Source of the DNA: Bacteroidales bacterium
GTDB taxonomy: Bacteria > Bacteroidota > Bacteroidia > Bacteroidales > CAIWKO01
Reading direction: 5' to 3'
Assembly (NCBI GenBank): GCA_023228145.1
Contig: JALOBU010000030.1
Location: forward strand, 1-38,613
Length of the DNA stretch: 38,613 nucleotides
The translations under genes and the position numbers were made by a program. A model generated the notes under the pieces. It was not told the DNA's origin and ran no database searches. It was given only the letters and a program-made list of their open reading frames with translations. Positions 1-7,744 of this stretch are shown here, one piece after another (position 1 is the stretch's first letter; each line of letters begins with the position of its first letter).

Positions 1-217
1 TTATCGCACTCATATGAAATACATTCAGAAAGCAACAGAAAAAACAACAAAAATACTTGGTTTAAAAAATTGAAAATGAATACCTTAATTATGATGTTAA
101 AAAATATGCAGATAGTATCAACCGCAAATTATTTTTTGATTAAATTTAATAACAAAAGCGTTTCTCGCCTGTAAATCAAATAGTTAATTTCTTTAACAAT
201 TTTTTAACCCAAGAAAA

Positions 218-261
218 TTTGCCACATCAAAACAATGTCGTATGTTTGCTACATTAAACAT
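218..261 (+). promoter_or_regulatory. Bacteroidetes-type promoter with overlapping ArsR operator candidate
   Basis: TTTG at 218-221 and TATGTTTG at 241-248, separated by 19 nt, fit the Bacteroidetes -33/-7 consensus (TTTG, TAnnTTTG). An inverted repeat, ATGTTT (242-247), 8 nt, AAACAT (256-261), overlaps the -7 element and ends 6 nt before the ATG of the ArsR gene. That is where an autoregulating ArsR repressor would be expected to bind. Apart from this I see nothing in positions 1-217 except AT-rich sequence. The promoter match is direct; the operator role is inferred. Confidence 0.6.
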
Positions 262-267
262 TAAGGT

Positions 268-603
268 ATGACAAACAACAAATTTGAAGAGTTCAATAAC
301 GAACAGCAAGCGATATCCTTGTTCGGAAAAATTCTGTCACATCCGGCAAGAATAGCAATAATTCAGTTATTAGCTGAGAAGAATGAAATTCGTACAGGAA
401 ACATTTCTGATTTTTTACCCATTAGCCGGCCAACAGTATCCCAACACCTGAAAGACCTGAAGGAAATGGGAATCATACAGGGAACTATTGACGGCTTAAA
501 AATCCATTACTGTCTGGATATGAAAAAACTTGCAGAAATGAAACAAACCTTCAATAATTTTTTTGACAGCACTATAAGTTCATTTATGTGTCAATGCGAT
601 TGA
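268..603 (+). CDS. ArsR/SmtB-family metalloregulator
   Basis: A 111-residue winged-helix repressor of the ArsR family. The core runs from about residue 15 to 90, with the recognition helix around RPTVSQHLKDLKEMGII (54-70) followed by the wing. The classical ELCVCDL metal site of helix alpha3 is absent. Cysteines are at 82 (IHYCLD), 108 and 110 (MCQCD at the extreme C terminus), so a Cys82/Cys108/Cys110 trithiolate for As(III) is plausible; this is inferred. It is the first gene of a co-oriented set that includes arsC, acr3 and hgcAB, and it lies behind a promoter overlapped by an inverted repeat. It probably represses the operon and is released by arsenite or another thiophilic metal. ArsR-like regulators beside hgcAB are known in other mercury methylators. 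Confidence 0.9.
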   Translation: MTNNKFEEFNNEQQAISLFGKILSHPARIAIIQLLAEKNEIRTGNISDFLPISRPTVSQHLKDLKEMGIIQGTIDGLKIHYCLDMKKLAEMKQTFNNFFDSTISSFMCQCD

Positions 604-632
604 AATTTTATAAATAACATTAAAAATACAAA

Positions 633-1466
633 ATGAAAAGAATCAAACAAATCCCCTATTATCTGTTATTATTTGCCATGTTTTCTTGCGGCAATTCAAA
701 CTCGGATAATGAAAACCGCGGAGAAGGAAAAGAAGACTCCGAAACAGATGGCAAACTGAATACAGAACTACCTCCGGGCGTGACGACTGATGCGCTTGAA
801 AAAGCAAAAAACGACGGTAAAGCTGTTTTTCTTGTTATCACAGGTACTGGTGCAACAGGTGTTGAACAGGCAACAGCAAATGTAAATGATGCCAATTCCA
901 GGTTAAGCAACTCCCTCGTTTATTCTTTGAACAGGGATAAATCTGAAAACAACGAACTGGTCAATAAATTTGGGATATCAACAGTTCCATTGCCATTTAT
1001 CCTTGTAATTTCGCGCTTGGGTATTCCTGTAGCGGGCGGACAACCTGCCCAGATGACTGCAGAACAGATAATAAAATCAATTCCTTCGCCCAAACAAGAC
1101 GAAGTTTATATTGCGCTGAACGAAAAAAGGCCCGTTTTTATAATTATATCACAAAAAAAATTTTCAGATAAGGAAGATGCACTTGCAAATTGTAAAAAAG
1201 CCAGTGAAAGAAATAATACAAAACCTGCCATAGTGGAAATTGATTTTGATGATCAGGGAGAAAAAGCTTTTTTAGGCCAGATAGGAATCAATTCCATGAA
1301 TGGTTCAACAATTGTTTCGGTATCAAATGCTGCGGGACAGATAACAGGGACTTTTACGACTAAACCGACTGTAAACCAGCTTAACACGGCAGCAAACAAA
1401 GTAATACAAAAAAGTGGCTGCGCTCCTGGTAGTGGATGCACTCCGGGTAGTAAAGGATGCGGTTGA
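633..1466 (+). CDS. Lipoprotein with two CxxC-less thioredoxin-like domains and Cys-rich tail
   Basis: A 277-residue exported protein. The signal peptide ends in a lipobox-like FAMFSC, so Cys19 is probably lipidated. Two thioredoxin-like segments follow, about residues 45-160 and 160-260. Where thioredoxin has its CxxC, the first reads AVFLVITGTGATGVEQA and the second VFIIISQKKFSDKEDA, so neither has a redox pair. A cis-Pro-like STVPLPFILV lies near residue 118. The C terminus is Gly/Ser/Pro rich with Cys263, Cys269 and Cys276. It is a paralogue of the next gene, which has the same layout. With no CxxC, a metal-binding or scaffold role through the tail is more likely than disulfide exchange; that is inference. 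I know no named family with this exact architecture. Confidence 0.8.
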   Translation: MKRIKQIPYYLLLFAMFSCGNSNSDNENRGEGKEDSETDGKLNTELPPGVTTDALEKAKNDGKAVFLVITGTGATGVEQATANVNDANSRLSNSLVYSLNRDKSENNELVNKFGISTVPLPFILVISRLGIPVAGGQPAQMTAEQIIKSIPSPKQDEVYIALNEKRPVFIIISQKKFSDKEDALANCKKASERNNTKPAIVEIDFDDQGEKAFLGQIGINSMNGSTIVSVSNAAGQITGTFTTKPTVNQLNTAANKVIQKSGCAPGSGCTPGSKGCG

Positions 1467-1576
1467 TTTCGAAATGATGATTATAATATTTTCTATTACA
1501 ACTTGAATATGCAATAATCAATAAGTGAAATTAATAAATATAAATAAAATAATCGTTAAACAAAAAAAACAAAAAA

Positions 1577-2401
1577 ATGAAAACATTCAGAATTTCTTCA
1601 ACACTAATAAGTGCATGTGTTGTTGTTCTTTTTATTGCAGCATCAACTTATGATGGACATGCAAAATCATTTGCTAAATACAACAATAGCAATACAAGTA
1701 TGCCTGTTCTTTCAGTAAAAGAACAACTGGATAAAGCAAAAAAAGAGGGGAAATCCGTTTTTTTGGTTATTACCGGAACCGGTGCAACTGGTGTAGATAA
1801 AGCGCTTACTATTGCAAATGGTGCAAAGGCAAAAGTGCCAAAATCAGTAGTGATACAAATGAACAAAGATGATGCAGCCAACAGCGATTTAGTTACAAAA
1901 TTTGGAATCGGGTTTGTGCAAGTCCCTTTTATCCTTGTGCTGTCACCAAGGGGTATTGCAGTAGCGGGTTTTCCTGCATTACAAGCTACTGCGGATTTGC
2001 TTGTACAGTCTATCCCAAGCCCAAAGAAAGAAGAAGTATTGTTGGCAGTATCTGAAAAAAGGCCTGTATTCATTGTTGTATCAAAAAAAGGATTGACAGA
2101 TAAAACTACGGTGCTGGCAAATTGTAAGGCAACAAGTACCAAGATGCCCAATAAACCAAGTGTTGTAGAATTTGATTTTAACGATAGCAAAGAAACCGAT
2201 TTTCTAAAACAGATAGGAGTTACCGCTATTAATGATAAGACTATTACCGTTGTTGCAAATGCATCGGGACAGATCACAGATAAATATGAAGGCATTGTAC
2301 TTGAAACAGCACTTACATCATCTGCAAATAAAGTTATTAAAACCGGGGGATGTGCTCCCGGGGCATGTGGTGGTAAAAGTAGTTGCGGGCCTGTAAAATA
2401 A
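1577..2401 (+). CDS. Exported thioredoxin-like protein with Cys-rich tail (paralogue of preceding gene)
   Basis: A 274-residue protein with an N-terminal signal segment (residues about 8-28, ending near DGHAKS) and no obvious lipobox, so probably soluble in the periplasm. The body is collinear with the 633-1466 product: SVFLVITGTGATGVDKA replaces the thioredoxin active site, PFILVLSPRGIAVAG follows, and the second domain starts at RPVFIVVSKKGLTDK. The tail carries Cys259, Cys264 and Cys270 (GGCAPGACGGKSSCG). One copy therefore appears membrane-anchored and one free, both without CxxC but both keeping three tail cysteines. The gene follows a 110-nt gap and is followed 17 nt later by the ABC permease start, consistent with one transcript. 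Its molecular role is unknown. Confidence 0.8.
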   Translation: MKTFRISSTLISACVVVLFIAASTYDGHAKSFAKYNNSNTSMPVLSVKEQLDKAKKEGKSVFLVITGTGATGVDKALTIANGAKAKVPKSVVIQMNKDDAANSDLVTKFGIGFVQVPFILVLSPRGIAVAGFPALQATADLLVQSIPSPKKEEVLLAVSEKRPVFIVVSKKGLTDKTTVLANCKATSTKMPNKPSVVEFDFNDSKETDFLKQIGVTAINDKTITVVANASGQITDKYEGIVLETALTSSANKVIKTGGCAPGACGGKSSCGPVK

Positions 2402-2418
2402 TCAAAAAACTACATATT

Positions 2419-3639
2419 ATGAATATTCGAAAGCTCGTTTGGCTTGAGTTCAAACAACACAAGTCGCAGTTGATTTCCGGCTTGCTTGCAATTGTACTCG
2501 GCATTGCTGTTATTGTGGGTATCAGGTCTATCTCCGTTGTATCTGAGAAAGCAGTCGCAGTGAACCTGGATAACCTTGGCGCAAATATTATGGTTTTACC
2601 ACAAGCTTCAAATGTGGATAATTATTACTCTGCAGATATTGATGCCCCAACTATGCCCGAGGAATATGTGGATAGAATTATCTCTTCCAACCTTGCAGGG
2701 GTTGATAACTTATCTCCGAAACTCACACGCAGAATCAAAATCGGAAATGAGAATGTTGTACTGACCGGTATTTTGCCAATAAACGAAATCACTTCCAAAC
2801 CGATGTGGCAGCAATCAGGGTTATTGGGAAATAACCTGATGGCAAGCTGTGCTCCTGATAATGCAGCAAATAAAAGCAATGGATATGAAGACGAAAAATT
2901 ACAGCGTAAAGTTATTGAATCTTTAGGAAATGGCGAATGCCTTATAGGGTCATCCATTGCAAAGAAACTAAATGTGAAAGACGGAAATGAATTAGAAATA
3001 CTGGGACAAAAATTTATTGCTGCAAGGGTACTTAATGAAACAGGAACTGTTGACGATGACAGGGTTTTCATCCATCTTCATAGGGCACAGGAATTGCTGA
3101 AAATTCCCGCACAGGTGAGCGCCATAGAGATCATGGGGTGCTGTAATGCCATATCTGACGGGCTTCTTGGAAAGTTACGCAATGTGCTACCCGACACAAG
3201 AATAACAACCATTGGACAAATCGTATCCACCCAAATTGAAACAAACAAAATGATGAACAAGGTTTCCATGATATTTTTGATCATTATCATCTTTGTAGGC
3301 GGCATATCCATTGGCAATTTCATGTGGGCAAACATCAATGAACGCCGTAAGGAAATCGGAATGCTGCGTATGGTAGGTTTTAACAAAACGGTGATTTACC
3401 GTATGATGTTATCTAAAGCATTTATTTTAGGAATAATCGGAGGAATCATTGGTTACATACTTGGCACTTTAGCAGGAGTTTGGCTGGGGCCTGAACTGGC
3501 AGGGTTACCTGTAAAACCTATTGCAAGCCTTATCGGAATTTCACTGGCAATATCCATCGGTGTTTCTTTATTAGGAGCATTGATCCCATCTTATCTTGCC
3601 GGAAAAATTGAACCTTTTAAAAATATGCAGGAGATTTAA
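2419..3639 (+). CDS. ABC transporter permease, FtsX/MacB-like
   Basis: 406 residues from the ATG at 2419 (MNIRKLVWLEFKQHKSQ); an upstream in-frame ATG at 2383 would overlap the previous gene and precede the natural N-terminal anchor. The layout is one membrane segment (about 18-38), a large extracytoplasmic domain (about 40-275) and three further segments (about 281-302, 335-357, 368-395). This is the four-helix FtsX/LolC/MacB type. The cytoplasmic coupling motif NERRKEIGMLRMVGF (307-321) is clear. The periplasmic domain has Cys144, Cys174 and a vicinal pair Cys241-Cys242, unusual for the family. The stop is 1 nt before the ATPase start. MacB-like systems act on periplasmic substrates; a thiol or metal-loaded substrate is only suggested by the neighbours. 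Confidence 0.88.
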   Translation: MNIRKLVWLEFKQHKSQLISGLLAIVLGIAVIVGIRSISVVSEKAVAVNLDNLGANIMVLPQASNVDNYYSADIDAPTMPEEYVDRIISSNLAGVDNLSPKLTRRIKIGNENVVLTGILPINEITSKPMWQQSGLLGNNLMASCAPDNAANKSNGYEDEKLQRKVIESLGNGECLIGSSIAKKLNVKDGNELEILGQKFIAARVLNETGTVDDDRVFIHLHRAQELLKIPAQVSAIEIMGCCNAISDGLLGKLRNVLPDTRITTIGQIVSTQIETNKMMNKVSMIFLIIIIFVGGISIGNFMWANINERRKEIGMLRMVGFNKTVIYRMMLSKAFILGIIGGIIGYILGTLAGVWLGPELAGLPVKPIASLIGISLAISIGVSLLGALIPSYLAGKIEPFKNMQEI

Positions 3640-3640
3640 C

Positions 3641-4348
3641 ATGATACTAAAGACAACAAATTTATGTAAAAAGTATGAGCACAAGGATGGCGTTGTGGAT
3701 GCACTGAATAATGTTAGTTTTGAAGTGAATGAAGGTGATTTTGTAACAATAACAGGCGCTTCCGGTTCGGGCAAAACAACATTACTATTATCTCTCGCCG
3801 GTTTGATCAAAACAACTTCAGGAGAAATTAAGATACAGGATTTCGATGTGACCACTGCTTCTGACCGAAAACTATCAGATTTTAGAAAAAATCATATCGG
3901 GTTCGTCATGCAGAGTTTTGCTTTGATTCCTTATCTAACTGCCATTGAAAACATTATGCTGCCTCTGGCCATTTCTAAACTTAAAAAAGTACAGAAATTT
4001 CAAAAAGCTCTTGATCTGCTCAAATTAGTTGGACTTGAAAACAGAAAAAATCACCTTCCTCAGGAACTTTCGGCAGGACAACAACAAAGAGTAGCCATCG
4101 CACGAGCTTTAGTGAATTCTCCATCGCTGATACTTGCGGATGAACCTACCGGAAATCTCGATCCCAACCTTTCAACGGATATACTTCAGTTGTTGAAGAA
4201 GATTAATAATGATGAAAAAATCACGATACTAATGGTTACCCACAGTCCTCTGGCAGCAGAATTCGGCAACCTTAAAATCAAATTAACAGACGGGAAATTA
4301 AGTGATTTGATAAAAGAACGCAAAATCCCAAGTGAAATATTAAATTAA
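3641..4348 (+). CDS. ABC transporter ATP-binding protein, LolD/MacB type
   Basis: 235 residues from the ATG at 3641, one base after the permease stop; an in-frame start at 3596 lies inside the permease and is rejected. Walker A is GASGSGKTT, the Q-loop is VMQSFALIPYL, the signature is LSAGQQQRVAIARAL, Walker B is LILADEPTGNLD, and the H-loop is MVTHS. The GNLD ending and short length are typical of LolD/MacB/FtsE ATPases that partner with FtsX-like permeases. It supplies ATP hydrolysis for the permease encoded just before it. Only one permease gene is present, so the transporter is presumably a homodimeric permease with two ATPase subunits. Confidence 0.95.
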   Translation: MILKTTNLCKKYEHKDGVVDALNNVSFEVNEGDFVTITGASGSGKTTLLLSLAGLIKTTSGEIKIQDFDVTTASDRKLSDFRKNHIGFVMQSFALIPYLTAIENIMLPLAISKLKKVQKFQKALDLLKLVGLENRKNHLPQELSAGQQQRVAIARALVNSPSLILADEPTGNLDPNLSTDILQLLKKINNDEKITILMVTHSPLAAEFGNLKIKLTDGKLSDLIKERKIPSEILN

Positions 4349-4361
4349 AAGAAATTAAAAT

Positions 4362-4760
4362 ATGAAAACTTCAAAATTAATCGGGTTGTTATTGTTTTTT
4401 TTGGTTGCAATAATAAATACTTATGGCCAGTCAAATGAAAATAACACCAGCTTAGCAGAAATTAAATTCGATAAAACAGAACATGATTACGGCACCATAA
4501 AAAAAGGCGCTGACGGAAGCTGCGAATTCACTTTTAAAAATACTGGCAAAGAGCCCCTGATATTGAGCAATGTAAAATCGTCTTGCGGATGCACCGTGCC
4601 AACCTGGCCAAAAGATCCGATTTTGCCGGGACAAACAGGGGCAATAAAAGTGGTTTATGATACAAAAAGAGTAGGTACTATAAGTAAAACTATTACTGTA
4701 ATATCAAATGCCGAAACAGGAACAGTAACGCTATCTATTAAAGGCAATGTTATTGAATAA
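4362..4760 (+). CDS. DUF1573 periplasmic protein, single domain
   Basis: 132 residues with a signal peptide (about 1-22, ending NTYGQ). The rest is one DUF1573 Ig-like domain: HDYGTIKKG, FTFKNTGKEPLILSNVKSSC, then CGCTVPTWP and the closing strand LSIKGNVIE. The CGC motif is a hallmark of this Bacteroidetes-rich family. It follows the ABC ATPase by 13 nt and is homologous to the first domain of the larger DUF1573 protein at 9293-10372, so the operon has two. The biochemical function of DUF1573 is not established. Frequent CGC motifs and the thiol-rich context suggest metal or redox handling in the periplasm, which is inference. Confidence 0.88.
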   Translation: MKTSKLIGLLLFFLVAIINTYGQSNENNTSLAEIKFDKTEHDYGTIKKGADGSCEFTFKNTGKEPLILSNVKSSCGCTVPTWPKDPILPGQTGAIKVVYDTKRVGTISKTITVISNAETGTVTLSIKGNVIE

Positions 4761-4820
4761 ATCTAATTTGGAGTATGTTGAATTTTGATAATTTCGCTTA
4801 TGATAAAACAATTGTAAGAA

Positions 4821-5243
4821 ATGAATATCTACAATAAATTATTTTTTGCATCTTCAGGGTTTCAATCTGCAGGTTTTTTAAACCTTACTTCAAAAGAAGC
4901 CTATTACGAAACTCAAAATAATGCAATTCTTGTTGATGTGAGGGAAGAAGAACTAACGGGATACAAACAGTTTGACGTACCTAAAACAATTTTCTTACCT
5001 AATAGCCAGATTACAGAAAAGTTCAGTGAATTACCAAGCGACAAACCCTTAATTATTGCTGATTCTGCCGGTCTCAGAAGCAAGGAAGCTATGATATTTC
5101 TTGCCGGAAAAAATTTTAAAAACATTGCAAATCTGGCAGGCGGCTTGGTTGAATGGGAACGAGACGGCTTACCTTTATTAATAAACCCAAAAGAAAAGCT
5201 GGATGGTTCGTGTGTATGCCAGCTCAAACCGAGAACTAAATAA
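4821..5243 (+). CDS. Rhodanese-fold protein lacking the catalytic cysteine
   Basis: 140 residues with one rhodanese-like domain at about 20-118: AILVDVREEEL (35-45), then the active-site loop and the C-terminal GGLVEWERDGLPLL. In active single-domain rhodaneses the loop reads like YCxxGxRS. Here it is IIADSAGLRS, with Asp81 where the sulfur-carrying Cys should be, so normal sulfurtransfer is unlikely. The tail instead has a CxC pair, Cys131 and Cys133 (GSCVCQL), not usual in the family. There is no signal peptide, so the protein is cytoplasmic. arsC starts 7 nt after its stop, so the two are probably co-translated. A substrate- or arsenic-binding role is possible but unproven. Confidence 0.85.
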   Translation: MNIYNKLFFASSGFQSAGFLNLTSKEAYYETQNNAILVDVREEELTGYKQFDVPKTIFLPNSQITEKFSELPSDKPLIIADSAGLRSKEAMIFLAGKNFKNIANLAGGLVEWERDGLPLLINPKEKLDGSCVCQLKPRTK

Positions 5244-5250
5244 ACACATT

Positions 5251-5676
5251 ATGAAAATTTTAATCATTTGCACAGGGAACACTTGCAGAAGTCAGATGGC
5301 TGAAGGGTTTTTAAAGTCAATTGACAATAACATGGAGGTATTTTCGGCGGGTACTAAAGCCGAACAGAAAGTAAATCCTTATGCAGTAAAAGCAATGGCA
5401 GAGATTGGTATCGACATAAGCAACCATTATCCCAAACAAGTGGATATATTTATTAAAGAAACTTTTGATTATGTGATAACAGTTTGTGATGGCGCCAAAG
5501 AAGTTTGCCCTATATTCACAGGGAAAGTAACTCATCGCCTTCATATCGGATTTGATGATCCGTCCGCTTCCAAAGGAACTGAAGAAGAAATTATGAATGT
5601 ATACAGAAGGGTAAGAGACGAAATAAAGAAACACTTCCAACAGTTCTATATCGAAAATATACAAACAGAAAAATAG
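5251..5676 (+). CDS. arsC: Arsenate reductase, low-molecular-weight phosphatase fold
   Basis: 141 residues from the ATG at 5251 (an in-frame start at 5203 lies inside the rhodanese gene). The P-loop is CTGNTCRSQMAEG with Cys7 as nucleophile and Cys12. The redox pair is Cys79 and Cys86 in TVCDGAKEVC, corresponding to the Cys82/Cys89 pair of the thioredoxin-coupled S. aureus pI258 enzyme. The motif FDDPSASKGTEEE fits the same family. It reduces As(V) to As(III) in the cytoplasm, with regeneration by thioredoxin. The product is exported by the ACR3 protein encoded downstream at 8082. The three catalytic cysteines separate it from a plain tyrosine phosphatase. Confidence 0.94.
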   Translation: MKILIICTGNTCRSQMAEGFLKSIDNNMEVFSAGTKAEQKVNPYAVKAMAEIGIDISNHYPKQVDIFIKETFDYVITVCDGAKEVCPIFTGKVTHRLHIGFDDPSASKGTEEEIMNVYRRVRDEIKKHFQQFYIENIQTEK

Positions 5677-5714
5677 AAATAAATATAATTAAAAAAAAAT
5701 AAAATCAAAAAAAG

Positions 5715-6005
5715 ATGGAAAATCAGAATGATAAAAGAATTGATTGCGGATGCGACAGCGGATGTTGCCAGCCAAAGAAAAGCAGGCTTTGGGCAAAATT
5801 ACTTTTTATATTAGTCTTCCTGGCTGCCAGCGCAATTATCATTATTAAGGTCACGGGTAAAAGTAATGAAGTTACCGAACAAAAGTGTGATACCACATTG
5901 TGTGGAAAACAATCCGGAAAATGTGATACAGCTTCGCAAGTAAATATTGTGCAAATTACCAATCCTTCACAGGGAAAACCATGCTGCCCGGGCGGTAAAA
6001 AATAA
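5715..6005 (+). CDS. Small single-pass membrane protein with nine cysteines
   Basis: 96 residues, no family recognised. The N terminus has DCGCDSGCC (Cys11, 13, 17, 18). One transmembrane helix follows at about 27-45. The C-terminal part holds Cys58, Cys63 and Cys70, and a final CCPGG with the vicinal pair Cys90-Cys91. A positively charged KKSR just before the helix predicts the N-terminal Cys cluster in the cytoplasm and the second cluster outside. Its stop overlaps the ATG of the CcdA-like gene by one base (TAATG), which suggests translational coupling and a shared function. Passing thiol-bound metal(loid) or reducing equivalents across the membrane with the CcdA-like partner would fit, but this is inference. 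Confidence 0.8.
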   Translation: MENQNDKRIDCGCDSGCCQPKKSRLWAKLLFILVFLAASAIIIIKVTGKSNEVTEQKCDTTLCGKQSGKCDTASQVNIVQITNPSQGKPCCPGGKK

Positions 6006-6706
6006 TGGAAGACTGGATACAACAAACATTAAGTTCTGACCAGGCAGGATTCACCGTGCTGACAGCCGTTTTTATATTCGGCATATTAAGCGTGTTTTCG
6101 TGTGCCTGTAATTATTCGGTGATCGGAATTGTTGCAGGGTATTCGGGGACACTTGGTTCGACAGGAAAGACAAAAACCGTCCTGCTAAACACCTTGTTTT
6201 TCCTTATCGGGATGGTCATTTCAATGGCTGCACTTGGCGGCATTATTGGTTATGCAAGCGAACTGATTAGTGTTTCGTTTGGCAATTATTGGAAGATTGC
6301 TGCCGGGTTGATCTCCATATTTTTCGGGCTTCTAACTATGGATTTCCTTCCATTTAAAATGCCGGGAGTCAAACTAAATTTGGAAAGGAAAAGGACAGGA
6401 ACCCTCGCATCCATCCTGTTCGGGCTGACCGTAGGCGGACTAACACTAGCTTGCAGCGGCTGCTGCAACCCGGTGTTTCCAATTATACTGGCCGTTTCTT
6501 TTGTGAAAGGTAGTTTTGTTTGGGGAATGTTGCTGATGGTTGCCTACGCACTTGGTTACGGGCTGACATTTGCCGTGATAATTATCGGTGTCGGTCTGGG
6601 ATTGGGTAAAACATCAAGGACGTTTGAAAAAGCCGGAAAAGTGCTGAAATATTTCGGAGGGATTATCATGATCGTAATAGGCTTTTACTTACTGATAACA
6701 CTATAA
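6005..6706 (+). CDS. CcdA/DsbD-like transmembrane thiol-electron transporter
   Basis: 233 residues with about six membrane helices (roughly 14-36, 57-80, 95-113, 134-162, 170-197, 210-232). It resembles the CcdA/DsbD membrane domain, which moves electrons from cytoplasmic thioredoxin to periplasmic thiols. The two family cysteines sit at the ends of helices 1 and 4 in altered contexts: SVFSCACNYS (Cys33, Cys35) and ACSGCCNPVFPI (Cys150, 153, 154), where the usual forms are single cysteines near prolines. The extra cysteines suggest thiophilic metal handling or a modified relay. It overlaps the preceding Cys-rich membrane protein and lies 5 nt before hgcA. Its position makes it a candidate for supplying reductant to HgcA/HgcB or to periplasmic partners. 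Confidence 0.85.
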   Translation: MEDWIQQTLSSDQAGFTVLTAVFIFGILSVFSCACNYSVIGIVAGYSGTLGSTGKTKTVLLNTLFFLIGMVISMAALGGIIGYASELISVSFGNYWKIAAGLISIFFGLLTMDFLPFKMPGVKLNLERKRTGTLASILFGLTVGGLTLACSGCCNPVFPIILAVSFVKGSFVWGMLLMVAYALGYGLTFAVIIIGVGLGLGKTSRTFEKAGKVLKYFGGIIMIVIGFYLLITL

Positions 6707-6711
6707 AATAC

Positions 6712-7743
6712 GTGAAACCAGGATTCATCAACGGTACCATCACTACCCCAAACGGAGAAGTGCCAAGTGTTTCCACCAAATGGAGCCGGCAGGATGTCTG
6801 GAGTACGATTAAAGTACGCTGGTCCTTTGGCAGAAACAATTACCAGGTACGGCCGGGATTATATGCTACAGGCTCCCCCTATTCAACATCAAAAGTTTAT
6901 GTAACCGCTAATTTTAAATTAAGTTTCGACCATCTGCGCCGCGCCCTGGACGGCATGAATGCCTGGATACTTGTGCTTGACACAAAGGGAGTCAATGTGT
7001 GGTGCGCCGCCGGAAAAGGAACGTTCGGGACACGTGAGCTGGTATACAGGATACGGGCACATAAGCTTGATAAAATTATTGATCATCAGGCAGTGATAGT
7101 ACCGCAGTTAGGAGCAACAGGAATATCAGCACATGAAGTAAAAACCCAAACAGGTTTTAAAGTAATTTATGGCCCCGTGCGTGCAGCGGAAATAAAAACT
7201 TTCGCTGATTCAGGATACAAAGCAACACCGGAAATGCGAAATGTGAAGTTTCCCTTGCGGGAAAGGATCAAACTGATCCCTGTCGAATTAACCTACGGCA
7301 AATATTACCTGCTGCTTGTCCCTGCCGTATTTTTTATACTGGCCGGGTTAAACTCTCACGGATACTCTATTGATGCTGCATGGTCGAATGGTGGAAGGGC
7401 TGTGATAAATTTAATGGCAGCCTATGTGGCAGGATGTGTCTTAACTCCGGCATTTCTGCCCTGGATACCTTTTAAAAGATTTTCTTTAAAAGGCCTCACG
7501 GTAGGTTGGCTTATCGCTATATTATTTTTATTTCTGAATTTGTTGGGAAGCTCAATTTTTGAAAAAATCTCATGGTTCCTGATTGTGGGTGCCATTTCAG
7601 CCTTCCTTGCCATGAATTTTACGGGTTCATCAACCTTCACGTCCCTTTCTGGTGTAAGAAAGGAGATGAAACTATCGTTGCCGTTGCAGATTATAGCTGC
7701 AGCTATTGGACTTATCGGTTGGTTTATAACAAGATTTATATAA
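6712..7743 (+). CDS. hgcA: Mercury methylation corrinoid protein HgcA
   Basis: 343 residues from a GTG start at 6712, 5 nt after the upstream stop; no in-frame ATG lies near. The N-terminal corrinoid-binding domain contains the diagnostic cap-helix motif NVWCAAGKGTFGT, with Cys98 in the place of the Co-coordinating Cys93 of Desulfovibrio ND132. The C-terminal half has five predicted membrane helices (about 198-213, 229-249, 259-279, 284-301, 323-342), and NFTGSSTFTSLSGV at 302-315 resembles the conserved loop before the last helix. CO dehydrogenase/acetyl-CoA synthase corrinoid proteins have the related fold but no such membrane domain. HgcA transfers a methyl group from methylcob(III)alamin to Hg(II). 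hgcB starts one base after its stop, the classical arrangement. Confidence 0.97.
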   Translation: MKPGFINGTITTPNGEVPSVSTKWSRQDVWSTIKVRWSFGRNNYQVRPGLYATGSPYSTSKVYVTANFKLSFDHLRRALDGMNAWILVLDTKGVNVWCAAGKGTFGTRELVYRIRAHKLDKIIDHQAVIVPQLGATGISAHEVKTQTGFKVIYGPVRAAEIKTFADSGYKATPEMRNVKFPLRERIKLIPVELTYGKYYLLLVPAVFFILAGLNSHGYSIDAAWSNGGRAVINLMAAYVAGCVLTPAFLPWIPFKRFSLKGLTVGWLIAILFLFLNLLGSSIFEKISWFLIVGAISAFLAMNFTGSSTFTSLSGVRKEMKLSLPLQIIAAAIGLIGWFITRFI

Positions 7744-7744
7744 A

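Noticed and set aside
1648..2295. Open frame of 215 codons on the - strand
   Set aside because: Antisense shadow of the thioredoxin-like paralogue, which has a signal peptide and a clear relative upstream.
6712..7743. CO dehydrogenase/acetyl-CoA synthase corrinoid Fe-S protein
   Set aside because: The protein has the NVWCAAGK cap-helix motif and a five-helix membrane domain and is followed by an HgcB-type ferredoxin; no other Wood-Ljungdahl genes are present.
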